IMG/VR virus record: IMGVR_UViG_3300034101_002812
Span: 1 to 39,005 of that record
From: a virus
Length of the DNA: 39,005 nt
Direction: 5' to 3' (one strand)
Shown: piece after piece, positions 13,675 to 21,192 of the stretch
Layout of the letters: every line of letters starts with the position of its first letter
Position numbering within the stretch: position 1 is the first letter of the stretch
Translations under genes and position numbers: made by a program
The notes under the pieces: model-generated
Databases searched by the model: none
Told to the model about the DNA's origin: nothing
Seen by the model: the letters and a program-made list of their open reading frames with translations, nothing else

Positions 13675-15042
13675 ATGGTTTCACGGATGAAGCCGTGGCC
13701 CCACCAAGGGGCTGCGGTGGCGTGGCTGGCTGCACGCCAGTACGGATACTTAGGCCACGAGATGGGCACGGGCAAGACGCTCACGTCCATTTTGGCGACG
13801 GCAGGATGCCGGCTCACTCTCGTGGTCTGCCCGATCGCCGTCGGGCCTGCGTGGCCCAAGCAGGTCGGTCTGGCTGGCGATCAACGCAAGGTCTGCCTCG
13901 CGGTCGATGGACCGGCCGCGAGGCGGGCCGAGCGGATCAAGGCCGCGATCGAGTCGGGCGAGCCGACGATCGTGGTCGTCAACTACGACGCCGTCTGGCG
14001 TGGCGAGGTCGGCAAGCTGGTCGCCAAGACTCAGTGGGACTGCGTCATTCTCGACGAGGCTCACCGGATCAAGTCTCACACAGGCAAGGCCTCGAAGTTC
14101 ATCTCGAAGCTGGCGGATCGTCAGCCGAAGGCCAAGAAAATCTGCCTGTCCGGGACGCCGACGCCGCACTCGCCGCTGGACTGGTACAGCCAGATGCGGT
14201 TTCTCGACCCTGAGATTCTTGGCTGCTCGTTCCCGGCGTTCCGCAACCGAATCGCAAGCACGCACCCGAAGTATCCGGGCTGGGTCACAGGCTTCAAAAA
14301 GGAGGGTCTCGACGCTCTCCGTGAGCGGATCGACCAGCACGTACATCGCGTGAAGGCCGAGGACGTCCTCACACTGCCAGACGCGATCCACACCGTGATC
14401 GACGTGGAAATCACGGGCAAGACGCGGAAATTCTACAACTCGCTCGAACAGGACATGATCGCCTTCATCGACGGCGAGCCCGTCACGGCAGCGAACCAAC
14501 TTGTCGTAGTGAGCCGACTCCGCACGGCAGCGGCAGGATACACGCGGATCGACGGCGGCAACGAGTTTACCCTGATCGACGGCACTCCTGCCAAGAGTGC
14601 GATCTTCGCAGACTGGCTCGAAGACTTTCCCCGAGACGAGCCGCTCGTCGTGTTCTGCTCGTTTGTGAAAGACATCGAGGAGGTGGTCTCGCAGTGCCGG
14701 CAGAACGGACGCAAGGTCAGTGAGCTTCGCGGTGGCGTCAATCAGCTTGCCCAGTGGCAGGCCGGCGAGACTGAGGTGATCGTCATCCAGCAGCAGTCTG
14801 GCGGGGCTGGCATCGACTGTACCCGGGCGTCGCACTGCGTGTATTTCTCGATCGGACACTCGCTTGGCGACTACGAGCAGAGCCTCGCGAGACTCCGCAG
14901 GCCGGGGCAGGCCAAGACGTGCCGCTACTACCACCTCGTGGTGAAGAACACGGTGGAGGAGACGATCTACGCGGCGTTGCAAAACAAACGGGACGTGGTC
15001 GAGGAGGTTCTTTCGAGGCTCACACGGAGGGTTGGCTCATGA
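13675..15042 (+). CDS. SNF2-like DEAD/DEAH helicase (455 aa)
   Basis: A superfamily 2 ATP-dependent DNA translocase. Visible motifs are KPWPHQGAAVAWL near the start (Q-like), Walker A GTGKT at 31-35, DEAH at 127-130, SGTP at 159-162, and a C-terminal RecA lobe with GGAGIDCTRASHCVYFS and the SNF2-type motif VI YEQSLARLRRPGQAKTCRYY followed by NTVEETIYAALQNKRD. The R-x-x-R-x-G-Q and T-V-E-E-x-I signatures favour SNF2-like over plain DEAD helicases. The compact length is usual for phage members, which lack accessory domains. First gene of the replication/recombination module. No Shine-Dalgarno; an alternative ATG lies four codons in. The stop overlaps the exonuclease start. Confidence 0.93.
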   Translation: MVSRMKPWPHQGAAVAWLAARQYGYLGHEMGTGKTLTSILATAGCRLTLVVCPIAVGPAWPKQVGLAGDQRKVCLAVDGPAARRAERIKAAIESGEPTIVVVNYDAVWRGEVGKLVAKTQWDCVILDEAHRIKSHTGKASKFISKLADRQPKAKKICLSGTPTPHSPLDWYSQMRFLDPEILGCSFPAFRNRIASTHPKYPGWVTGFKKEGLDALRERIDQHVHRVKAEDVLTLPDAIHTVIDVEITGKTRKFYNSLEQDMIAFIDGEPVTAANQLVVVSRLRTAAAGYTRIDGGNEFTLIDGTPAKSAIFADWLEDFPRDEPLVVFCSFVKDIEEVVSQCRQNGRKVSELRGGVNQLAQWQAGETEVIVIQQQSGGAGIDCTRASHCVYFSIGHSLGDYEQSLARLRRPGQAKTCRYYHLVVKNTVEETIYAALQNKRDVVEEVLSRLTRRVGS

Positions 15043-15860
15043 GCAATGGTCTGGAAGTGTTTACCGATATGCCAAACGACGAGTATCACGGGCGAAAGTC
15101 GCACGTGAGTCGGTCGCAGGCGAGTCGCTATCGCGGTCTGCGTGGCGGTCGGGCGCAGCGGTATGAGGAGGTGAAGGGAGGCAAGCTCTTCGAGGGCAAC
15201 GCCGGGACGAGCTTCGGCACTCTCGTCGACACCGCCTTCGAGGCGGAGGCCCGTGGCCTCGACTGGCGGAGCCGGTGCGCGGTCGCGCCGCCGGGCGTGC
15301 TGACATCGAACAGCCAGCGGCGTGGCAATGCTTTTCAAGAGTGGAAGGCGAGTCTCCCGGCCGACGCGATCGAGTGCAGCGCCGCCGACTTCGTCAAGAT
15401 CGGCGACATCGTCGAGAGTCTCAAGGAACACAGACTTGCCCGGAAGCTCTTGGAGTCGATCAAGCACACGCAGTACAGCGTGTTCTGGACCGACGAGGAC
15501 GGCCACGACCGCAAGTCTCGTCCGGACGGCCTGAACGACGACGAGTGGTTCGACCTGAAGACGACGAGCAGCGAGTGGCACGAACTCAAGTATTCGTTCC
15601 GTCGCTTCGCATACGACTGGCAGGCGGCTTGGTACACGGACTCTGCGATCGCCGCCGGCTGGAAGCCGTTCCGGTTTCGGTTCATCGTCGTGCAGACGTT
15701 CGCCCCGTATGACGTCGCCGTCTTCAGCCTCGAAGACGAAGCGATCGAGAACGCTCGCCACGAGATCAAGAAGACTCTGGCGGACATCAAGCACCGCCGC
15801 GAGACGGGCGAGTACGTGCCTGATCAATATCACGCGGAACAGGTGTTGCAGTTGGGTTGA
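15039..15860 (+). CDS. PD-(D/E)XK exonuclease, RecE/Cas4-like (273 aa)
   Basis: Residues 7-31 (VFTDMPNDEYHGRKSHVSRS, then QASR) match the typical opening of phage exonuclease VIII-like proteins (PNxxYH...lSrS). GTLVDTAF near 60 replaces the usual G-x-x-x-H-x-x-x. K159, R161, D163 and D172-L-K174-T form the nuclease core, and Q195...Y199 the motif after it. Expected to resect double-stranded ends for recombination or replication. Coupled to the upstream helicase by an ATGA overlap. Confidence 0.85.
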   Translation: MSNGLEVFTDMPNDEYHGRKSHVSRSQASRYRGLRGGRAQRYEEVKGGKLFEGNAGTSFGTLVDTAFEAEARGLDWRSRCAVAPPGVLTSNSQRRGNAFQEWKASLPADAIECSAADFVKIGDIVESLKEHRLARKLLESIKHTQYSVFWTDEDGHDRKSRPDGLNDDEWFDLKTTSSEWHELKYSFRRFAYDWQAAWYTDSAIAAGWKPFRFRFIVVQTFAPYDVAVFSLEDEAIENARHEIKKTLADIKHRRETGEYVPDQYHAEQVLQLG

Positions 15861-15861
15861 T

Positions 15862-15886
15862 ATCGAGTCGGACTGTCCGACTCGAT
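15862..15886. terminator. 25-bp perfect palindrome, terminator-like
   Basis: ATCGAGTCGGAC, one central T at 15874, and GTCCGACTCGAT: 12-bp arms starting 2 nt after the exonuclease stop, followed by TTGTT. It could end or dampen transcription between the exonuclease and the next gene. The lack of a normal loop also makes a protein-bound dyad possible. Confidence 0.5.
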
Positions 15887-15915
15887 TTGTTCGGTAGGCT
15901 TAGGAGGATGACATC

Positions 15916-16659
15916 ATGGCGAATGCCATTGCGACGGTGGGCAGTTTCGGTCTCTCGGTCAGCGGAAGCGAGTTCCGCCGCAGCGAGCAGACCTTCGTGA
16001 AGATTCCGGGGGGAGGCGTGACCAAGTGGTCGTGGTCGACCATCCTCGGCGATCAGGTGGAGAGCGAGATCACTGGCGTGATCGTGGCTCTCAGCGAGGT
16101 GCAGCACGACCTGTGGCCGCATCAGGGGACGGCGAGCGAGAAGTCGTCGCCCTACATGCGGTCGCTCGACGGCAAGACGGCGAAGATCGTCGGCGACGAC
16201 GCCGGCGACCTCGACACCAAGCACATCGAGGCGGCTCGGATCGCGGGGACCGACACCTACGACTGCTCGAAGATCAGCTACTTCCTCTGGGAGAAGCAGG
16301 GCGATCGGAACATCCCGCCGCGTGCGAACGCGACGAGTGTGATCGGCATCCTGCGGCCGGGCGAGTCGGCTCCGCTCTTCATCCGGCTCTCGAAGACGAG
16401 CAGCCCGAAGGTGCAGGAGTTCGTTCGCAAGCTGCGTGGTCAGGGCGTGCAGCCCTACCAGTGCGTCGTGTCGCTGGGTCTGGAGAAGGTAACCGGCGGC
16501 AAGGCGAACTACAGCCGCGTGGTGCCGAAGTTCGTCAGCCCGGCCCCGGCCGAGATGGTGGACGCGTTCCGCGCCTACTTCGAGGAGGTCTCGCCGAAGC
16601 TGCGTGGCTCTCTGGAGAAGTACGTGGGCAAGGCCTCGCTCGAAGCGGTGCCCTTCTAG
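15916..16659 (+). CDS. Probable phage ssDNA-binding/recombination-associated protein (247 aa)
   Basis: No catalytic motif. The pattern W-x-W (KWSWSTILGD), ITGVIVAL--VQHDLW, SSPYMRSLDGKTAKIVGDDAG, a mid-protein Y-D-C-SKISYF where related proteins have more cysteines, ATSVIGILRPGESAPLFIRL and VSLGLEKV recalls a phage family with I-E-G-V-I-V and C-S-S-x-D-G signatures, often annotated as hypothetical and sitting with recombination genes. Its place between exonuclease and primase fits an ssDNA-binding or annealing role. TTAGGAGGATGACATC precedes the ATG; if this site serves, expression could be high. Confidence 0.7.
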   Translation: MANAIATVGSFGLSVSGSEFRRSEQTFVKIPGGGVTKWSWSTILGDQVESEITGVIVALSEVQHDLWPHQGTASEKSSPYMRSLDGKTAKIVGDDAGDLDTKHIEAARIAGTDTYDCSKISYFLWEKQGDRNIPPRANATSVIGILRPGESAPLFIRLSKTSSPKVQEFVRKLRGQGVQPYQCVVSLGLEKVTGGKANYSRVVPKFVSPAPAEMVDAFRAYFEEVSPKLRGSLEKYVGKASLEAVPF

Positions 16660-16663
16660 TCGA

Positions 16664-16674
16664 TAGTACGGACT
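16664..16674 (+). promoter_or_regulatory. TAGTACGGACT motif, copy 10
   Basis: Located 5 nt after the stop of the 15916 gene and 11 nt before a strong hairpin. Confidence 0.5.
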
Positions 16675-16684
16675 TGTGTTCTTC

Positions 16685-16718
16685 GCCCGGCCGGAGGGGC
16701 TGTTTCCTCCGGCCGGGC
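16685..16718. terminator. Strong GC hairpin before the primase gene
   Basis: GCCCGGCCGGAGG (16685-16697) and CCTCCGGCCGGGC (16706-16718): 13 perfect base pairs with an 8-nt loop. A looser T-rich stretch (TATTTTTCTC) follows 14 nt later. Terminator, attenuator or mRNA-stabilising leader are all possible. Confidence 0.55.
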
Positions 16719-16756
16719 ATCTCTCTCGCTATTTTTCTCACACCAAGGAGGGTTTT

Positions 16757-18355
16757 GTGGAGTACCGCGCACAAGAGGTGTTTCAGGCGGCTGCGGCCGT
16801 CGCACGCAAGGGGTGGAAGATCGTCAAGCTGTACGGCGTCAGAGACAACTGCACGTGTACATGTCACAAGGGGAAGGACTGCGAAAATCCGGGCAAGCAC
16901 CCGGCCGGCGGCGCGGACTGGCCCTCGCGAGCCACCGACGACGAGGAGGAGATCAGCGACTGGTTTCACTACGGCGACACGAACGAGAACATGCGGGTCA
17001 ACGTCGGCGTGAGACTTGGCAAGTCGAGCGGCATCATCGACGTCGAGTTCGACACGCCGGAGGCCGAGGCGACTCTCAAGCGGTTCGGTCTCGACAAGAT
17101 CGACACGCCAACTTACCGGGCCTCGCGGGGTTGTCACCGGATTTTCCTCTACGAGGACGATCTCCCTGACGTCGGGACGGTCAAGATCGACCAACTTGAG
17201 GTCCGACTTGGGGGCGGCGGCAAGGCGGCTCAGTCCGTGATGCCGTCCTCGTGGCACCGGACCGGCATCCAGTACCTGTGGCTCCCGGGAATGTCTCCTG
17301 ACGACGTCGAGCCTGCCCGCCTGCCTCCGGAGTTCAAGGAGGCGGTGAAGGCCAACTCCAAGAAGGGTGGCTCCGGCGCGATCGTGCAAGCCATCGACGT
17401 GGTCCGCGACAACAGGCAAGTCACGGCCGGAGGACGGCACGGATTCCTCGTCGGATACGCTTCGAGGCTCGCGAGGACTCTCAGGGACTTCACCGACGCC
17501 GATCGGGCGGAACTGACGAACGTCCTGTCCGCCTGCAACTACCGCTTCTGCTCGCCTCCCAAGGGCGAGGACGAGGTCGCCCGGATCGCCAGCGACCAGT
17601 TCAATCACTACCGGGACAGGGCTCTGGAGCGGAGAGCCGACAAGCCGTTCGAGAGATTCGGCCTGCGGTGGAACGACGAGACTCGCGAGTACGAGTCTGG
17701 GGACTGGCGTCTGACTGTTGTTTACTCCGATCCTGTCGAGTACAGGCTGAGGTTCCCATACGACGGCCGCGTGATCACGGCGTCCCTCGACTCGCGTCAG
17801 TTCGCGGAGCCGAAGGACGTCGCCGCCGCCGTTCTCGCGGCCAGCGGCAAGATCGACCTCCAAGACCCGCACAACTCCAAGTGGTGCGACATCTGGAAGG
17901 GATACACGATCAGGAACGACGACGGCGTTCGCGACGTGCGTGGACTCAAGTCGAAGCTCCTCGAAGAGGCCGACGAGGAGCGGCCGTCGGTGGACTCCTG
18001 CTCGTGGAGCCAGCACGCCGCCTTCCTGATCGCCTATCTGAGGCCGTTCTCGCGGTCCGACGACGACGACGATGTCCTCCCCTGCCCGGATGGCACTCCG
18101 AAGTGGATCAAGGGCGACGACGGCGAGTGGTGCCTGTACTTCAAGTGGAACGAGCTTTGCGCCGCCGCGTGGCGGTCTGCGAAGGCTGGCATCCCGACTC
18201 TCAAGGAGAAGACGAAGCTCCGCCGGCACATCCTCCACGAGGCCGGGCTCGAAGACTTTGTTGACAAGAAGTTCACCGTGAATGGGAAGCCCGGACGCTG
18301 GATCGTCTGGACCGACCGGCACATGGCCGCGCTCGACCGCCTGACTGGTGCGTGA
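16757..18355 (+). CDS. Bifunctional DNA primase/polymerase (prim-pol) protein (532 aa)
   Basis: Synthesises primers in phage replication. The N-terminal domain begins AAAAVARKGWKIVKLYG, holds GKHP at 46-49, DW, WF near 69-70, the metal site IIDVEFD (D95, E97, D99) and ASRGCHR with H127, the order seen in prim-pol (PF09250-type) domains. An inserted cysteine cluster (C32, C34, C36, C42) is common there and may bind zinc. A PriCT-like helical region follows (GGRHGFLVGYASRLARTLRD). No C-terminal D5/SF3 helicase motifs are visible, so a separate helicase must act. CAAGGAGGGTTTT precedes the GTG. Confidence 0.85.
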   Translation: MEYRAQEVFQAAAAVARKGWKIVKLYGVRDNCTCTCHKGKDCENPGKHPAGGADWPSRATDDEEEISDWFHYGDTNENMRVNVGVRLGKSSGIIDVEFDTPEAEATLKRFGLDKIDTPTYRASRGCHRIFLYEDDLPDVGTVKIDQLEVRLGGGGKAAQSVMPSSWHRTGIQYLWLPGMSPDDVEPARLPPEFKEAVKANSKKGGSGAIVQAIDVVRDNRQVTAGGRHGFLVGYASRLARTLRDFTDADRAELTNVLSACNYRFCSPPKGEDEVARIASDQFNHYRDRALERRADKPFERFGLRWNDETREYESGDWRLTVVYSDPVEYRLRFPYDGRVITASLDSRQFAEPKDVAAAVLAASGKIDLQDPHNSKWCDIWKGYTIRNDDGVRDVRGLKSKLLEEADEERPSVDSCSWSQHAAFLIAYLRPFSRSDDDDDVLPCPDGTPKWIKGDDGEWCLYFKWNELCAAAWRSAKAGIPTLKEKTKLRRHILHEAGLEDFVDKKFTVNGKPGRWIVWTDRHMAALDRLTGA

Positions 18356-18365
18356 GAATGTTCGA

Positions 18366-18380
18366 TCTCTCTATAGGGCA
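18366..18380 (+). repeat. Left arm of 14-bp inverted repeat
   Basis: TCTCTCTATAGGGCA; its 14-bp core pairs exactly with 18468-18481. The spacing between the arms is 87 nt. Confidence 0.8.
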
Positions 18381-18467
18381 GTTTTTTTTAGAACTACTTT
18401 TGAGAAGAGATTCCAACATTCCTTAAAAAGGCTGAAACCGAAAGTCTTGTCAGCAAAGGATTTAAGT

Positions 18468-18481
18468 TGCCCTATAGAGAG
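18468..18481 (-). repeat. Right arm of 14-bp inverted repeat
   Basis: TGCCCTATAGAGAG, reverse complement of 18367-18380; continues into AATCTCAC, which mirrors GTGAGA left of the other arm after a 7-nt offset. Confidence 0.8.
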
Positions 18482-18538
18482 AATCTCACAAAAGGCACCT
18501 GAGATTCCTGAGATTCCAAAAGCAAGGAGATGGGCGGC

Positions 18539-20206
18539 ATGGGAAGGATAGAGAGGCATCTGGGTGGTCCCGGCACCGGGAAGACCCACCTTATTCTCGA
18601 TCGTTTGACTGCAACTAAAGTCGAGTTCGGTTTGAGCGTGCATGAGATCGGTCTCTGTACGTTCACGAGGGCCGGGCGTCAGGAGCTATCGGAGCGAGCG
18701 GCTGGAGAGTGGGGATGCGACCCGGAGACCCTGACCAAGCACGGCTGGTTCAGAACCGCCCACTCGATCTCTCACCGTCAGTGCGGCATCGAGGAGGGGC
18801 AGTTGCTCGAAGGCAGCGAGGGAGCCGAGTGGATCGGCACCGCCGTCGGCGGGAAGGTCGCCACCCGTTTCGACCCCCGCAGTCGGGAGGTCAGCTACGT
18901 GTCCGGGGACGGAGACAACTCCCTGACTCTGGGACTCAAGGCTTGGGACTTAGCCCGCGCCAACATGACCAGCCTGAAGAGCGTCCTGCGACGGTGGGCG
19001 TTGGCCGGAGAGCGTGTGCCTGACGAGTCGGCCGTCCGCCGGTACATCGACCGGTACGAGCAGGCCAAGCGTCGAGAAGGGCGTCTGGATTACACGGACA
19101 TCATCTCCCGGTTCGCAGGGATCAGGTTCACTCTCGACGGCCCGGAGGAGACCGACCCGGAGGGCGAGGTGCCGACGGGGATTCGGGCGTTGGCGATCGA
19201 CGAGGCTCAGGACTCGTCTGTGCTGGTGGACCGAGTCTGCCGGAGACTCGCCGCCAGTCCGTCGATCGAGCGGGTCTTCCTGAGCGGAGACGCCTACCAG
19301 TCGATCTACTCGTTCAACGGCAGCGACTACCGGCTCTTCTTGAACTGGGAAGCCGAAGAGTTTGTCATGCCTCGCAGCTACCGATGCCCCCCGGTCGTGA
19401 TGGAACTGGGCGAACGCTGCATCCGAAGAATGCGTCACGGCTACCGAGACCGCCACATTCAGCCCGCGTCGCATTCCGGCCACGTCCGCCGCGCCGGTTC
19501 TCCAGAGCAGGCGATCGCTGCGATCAAGCCTGACGAGTCTGTCCTGATCCTTGGCCGGTGCGGGTTCGCTCTTCACGAGTACGAGGACATCCTCCGCAGC
19601 CGGGGCATCCCCTACACGTGGATCGACCGCGTCGGCAGTGCCGTCGAAATGTCTGGATACATGTGCCTGTGGAACCTTCAGCACGGCAAGGTCGTGCATC
19701 ACGACGACTGGTCAAACGCGATCTCGATGATTCAAGCGGCCGACAAGGACGTCGGACCACTGCTCGTTCGAGGCGAGAAGCAGGCGTGGAAGAAGGGGCT
19801 TCGCTCTCAGGTCGACATCATCAGGCCGGTTGACGAGGACTTCGCACTCGCCGGTGCCACGGAGACGTTCGCGAACATCGTCCGCGAGGGGCGGTGGCCG
19901 ACGTTTCTCGACAAGTCCCACGCCCAGAAGGCCGAGCGGTGGGTCGAGGCCGCGAAGAAGTTCGGGCCGGAGACGGCGTGCAACCCGAAAGTCCGCCTCT
20001 CGACCATCCACGGCGCGAAAGGCTGCGAGGGCGACACGGTGATCCTCTCGACGATCTCCAGCCCCGCCGTGGAGCGTGGCCGGCAGGCGATCGACGAGAT
20101 TCACGACGAGGAGTGCCGAGTGAACTACGTGGCCGTGACCCGCGCCCGTCGGGACTTGTGGATCGTGAACGACGGCGAGCAGTACGCGATGGAGATTCCC
20201 GCATGA
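18539..20206 (+). CDS. UvrD/Rep-like superfamily 1 DNA helicase (555 aa)
   Basis: A 3'-5' DNA helicase by family. Motifs in order: Walker A GGPGTGKT at 9-16, motif Ia CTFTRAGRQEL near 40, Walker B DEAQD at 221-225, motif III LSGDAYQSIYSF near 248-259, motif IV RSYRCPPVV near 279-287, motif V STIHGAKGCEGDTVIL, and motif VI EECRVNYVAVTRARRDLW close to the C-terminus. It is shorter than cellular UvrD (about 720 aa), typical for phage. ATG 18539 is used because AAGGAG at 18524-18529 is 9 nt upstream; an ATG at 18530 directly abuts that site. Likely the replicative or recombination helicase partnering the primase. Confidence 0.93.
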   Translation: MGRIERHLGGPGTGKTHLILDRLTATKVEFGLSVHEIGLCTFTRAGRQELSERAAGEWGCDPETLTKHGWFRTAHSISHRQCGIEEGQLLEGSEGAEWIGTAVGGKVATRFDPRSREVSYVSGDGDNSLTLGLKAWDLARANMTSLKSVLRRWALAGERVPDESAVRRYIDRYEQAKRREGRLDYTDIISRFAGIRFTLDGPEETDPEGEVPTGIRALAIDEAQDSSVLVDRVCRRLAASPSIERVFLSGDAYQSIYSFNGSDYRLFLNWEAEEFVMPRSYRCPPVVMELGERCIRRMRHGYRDRHIQPASHSGHVRRAGSPEQAIAAIKPDESVLILGRCGFALHEYEDILRSRGIPYTWIDRVGSAVEMSGYMCLWNLQHGKVVHHDDWSNAISMIQAADKDVGPLLVRGEKQAWKKGLRSQVDIIRPVDEDFALAGATETFANIVREGRWPTFLDKSHAQKAERWVEAAKKFGPETACNPKVRLSTIHGAKGCEGDTVILSTISSPAVERGRQAIDEIHDEECRVNYVAVTRARRDLWIVNDGEQYAMEIPA

Positions 20207-20679
20207 AAGACATGCTTTTCGACACGTCGCCCATCGAGGACGAGGACGGGAAGAAGAAGAAAAAGGCGGTACGCAAGAAGGCCGAGCCGGCCCCGGCATT
20301 TCACCGGGAGCCGGAAGTCGAAGGGCAGCACGCTGGATACCTCGCCAGCATCGACGGCCACTACTCCTGCGACCGGTGCGGAATCACGATGCTCGATCTT
20401 GTTGACGTCAGAAAGACCGAGAGTGGTACGAAGTGGCTGGTCATGTGCGGCTGGTGGTGCCTGCACTCGTGGCTTGTCGATCCGATCCCCGGCCTGCTCG
20501 ACAAGGAAGACCGCAAACAGGCTGCGGACGTCTTCAGGATGCGCGGGGGACGCTTCGACGGCAAGAGTTTCGACGAGATCGCTGCGGCAGGAGGTCGCTG
20601 GTACATCGAGTCGCTCGTCACAGTCTCGAAGCGAACAGCCGTCTCTGATGCAGCGAAAAAATGGCTTGACAGTCACTAA
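20203..20679 (+). CDS. Zinc-ribbon-like protein of unknown function (158 aa)
   Basis: Not assigned. Acidic start, then a Lys run (GKKKKKAVRKKAEP) typical of a flexible DNA-contacting linker, then YSCDRCGITML and VMCGWWCLHSW, four cysteines that could form one zinc ribbon. A helical C-terminus follows. ATG overlaps the helicase stop (ATGA), so it may be a helicase partner. Confidence 0.7.
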   Translation: MKDMLFDTSPIEDEDGKKKKKAVRKKAEPAPAFHREPEVEGQHAGYLASIDGHYSCDRCGITMLDLVDVRKTESGTKWLVMCGWWCLHSWLVDPIPGLLDKEDRKQAADVFRMRGGRFDGKSFDEIAAAGGRWYIESLVTVSKRTAVSDAAKKWLDSH

Positions 20680-20693
20680 ATAGTACGGATACT
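20666..20693 (+). promoter_or_regulatory. Possible sigma70 promoter P6 overlapping motif copy 11
   Basis: TTGACA at 20666-20671, 16-bp spacer and GATACT at 20688-20693. The TAGTACGGATAC motif supplies the -10. It would drive the ferritin-like gene with a leader of about 25 nt. Confidence 0.5.
20681..20692 (+). promoter_or_regulatory. TAGTACGGATAC motif, copy 11 (full consensus)
   Basis: Follows the TAA of the 20203 gene within 1 nt; 32 nt before the ATG at 20725. The only copy with a consensus TTGACA at promoter distance. Confidence 0.6.
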
Positions 20694-20724
20694 CACCCCC
20701 GCACCGCATTTCAAAGGAGTGAAA

Positions 20725-21192
20725 ATGCCCAAGCCTATGCCCGGCGTCGTTGACGCACTTCAGGCGTCTCTCAGGAATCACTGGACGCAGATCGCGGCCT
20801 ACGAGACTCAGGCGTCTCACTTCGCACGATGGGGATACGCCAAGCTGGGCGTGGCGTTTCTGGCATACGCCGTCGAGGAGCGCGACCACGCGAAGAAGCT
20901 GATTGATCGTCTGGAGTTCTTCGACGCCCAGCCGACCTACGAGTTCGAGCATCCGCTGTGGCCTCGACACGACTACGAGGGCATCCTCGAAGTGAACTAC
21001 ACGTTCGAGACGACGACGGCCAACGCCGAAAGGTCTGGATACCTTCTCTGCGTTGAACTGGGTGACGCCGAGACTGCGGCGATCTTCGCTGAACTCCTGA
21101 AGGGCAGCGAGAACGGCATGGCCGAGATCGAGGCCACGCGTCTCGTTATCGACCAGATCGGCATCGACAACTTCTTGGCGGACCGGACGTGA
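20725..21192 (+). CDS. Bacterioferritin-like protein (155 aa)
   Basis: Iron-storage family fold by sequence. Aligned with E. coli Bfr as I recall it, the W-G after helix A, E-x-x-H (E52, H55), E95 and the C-terminal IGIDNFL (cf. MGLQNYL) all coincide without large gaps, and length is nearly equal (155 vs 158). However, ligand positions E18, E127 and H130 are H19, S128 and G131, and the haem Met52 is R53. So the dinuclear ferroxidase centre is altered and haem binding lost; a structural, metal-binding or DNA-protecting role is possible. ATG with AAAGGAG 6 nt upstream is preferred to the GTG at 20719. Confidence 0.8.
   Translation: MPKPMPGVVDALQASLRNHWTQIAAYETQASHFARWGYAKLGVAFLAYAVEERDHAKKLIDRLEFFDAQPTYEFEHPLWPRHDYEGILEVNYTFETTTANAERSGYLLCVELGDAETAAIFAELLKGSENGMAEIEATRLVIDQIGIDNFLADRT

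Larger units (their letters stand above)
18356..18538. other. AT-rich gap with inverted and direct repeats; candidate replication origin
   Basis: 183 nt of clearly lower GC than the flanks. CTCTCTATAGGGCA (18367-18380) is repeated inverted as TGCCCTATAGAGAG (18468-18481), each arm extended by GTGAGA-like sequence (18352-18357; GTGAGATTC in reverse at 18481-18489). GAGATTCC occurs at 18407-18414, 18501-18508 and 18510-18517. T-run and A-run segments lie between the arms. The ribosome site AAGGAG at 18524 closes it. Position between primase and helicase supports an origin; an attenuator or regulatory hairpin is the alternative. A weak 67-codon ORF from a GTG at 18348 crosses it, but base composition argues against coding. 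Confidence 0.5.

Noticed and set aside
13750-14982. 410-codon minus-strand ORF inside the helicase gene
   Set aside because: Mirror frame of the SNF2-like helicase, whose motifs are complete on the plus strand.
16535-18322. 595-codon minus-strand ORF across the primase gene
   Set aside because: Antisense shadow of a high-GC gene; the plus-strand frame has prim-pol motifs.
18366-18380. T7-like promoter core CTATAGGG in the inverted repeat
   Set aside because: Upstream specificity region (TAATACGAC) is absent, and the match lies in both arms of a dyad.
18348-18551. 67-codon ORF across the AT-rich gap
   Set aside because: Overlaps primase and helicase ends, base composition unlike the neighbouring genes and no ribosome site; the repeats explain the sequence better.
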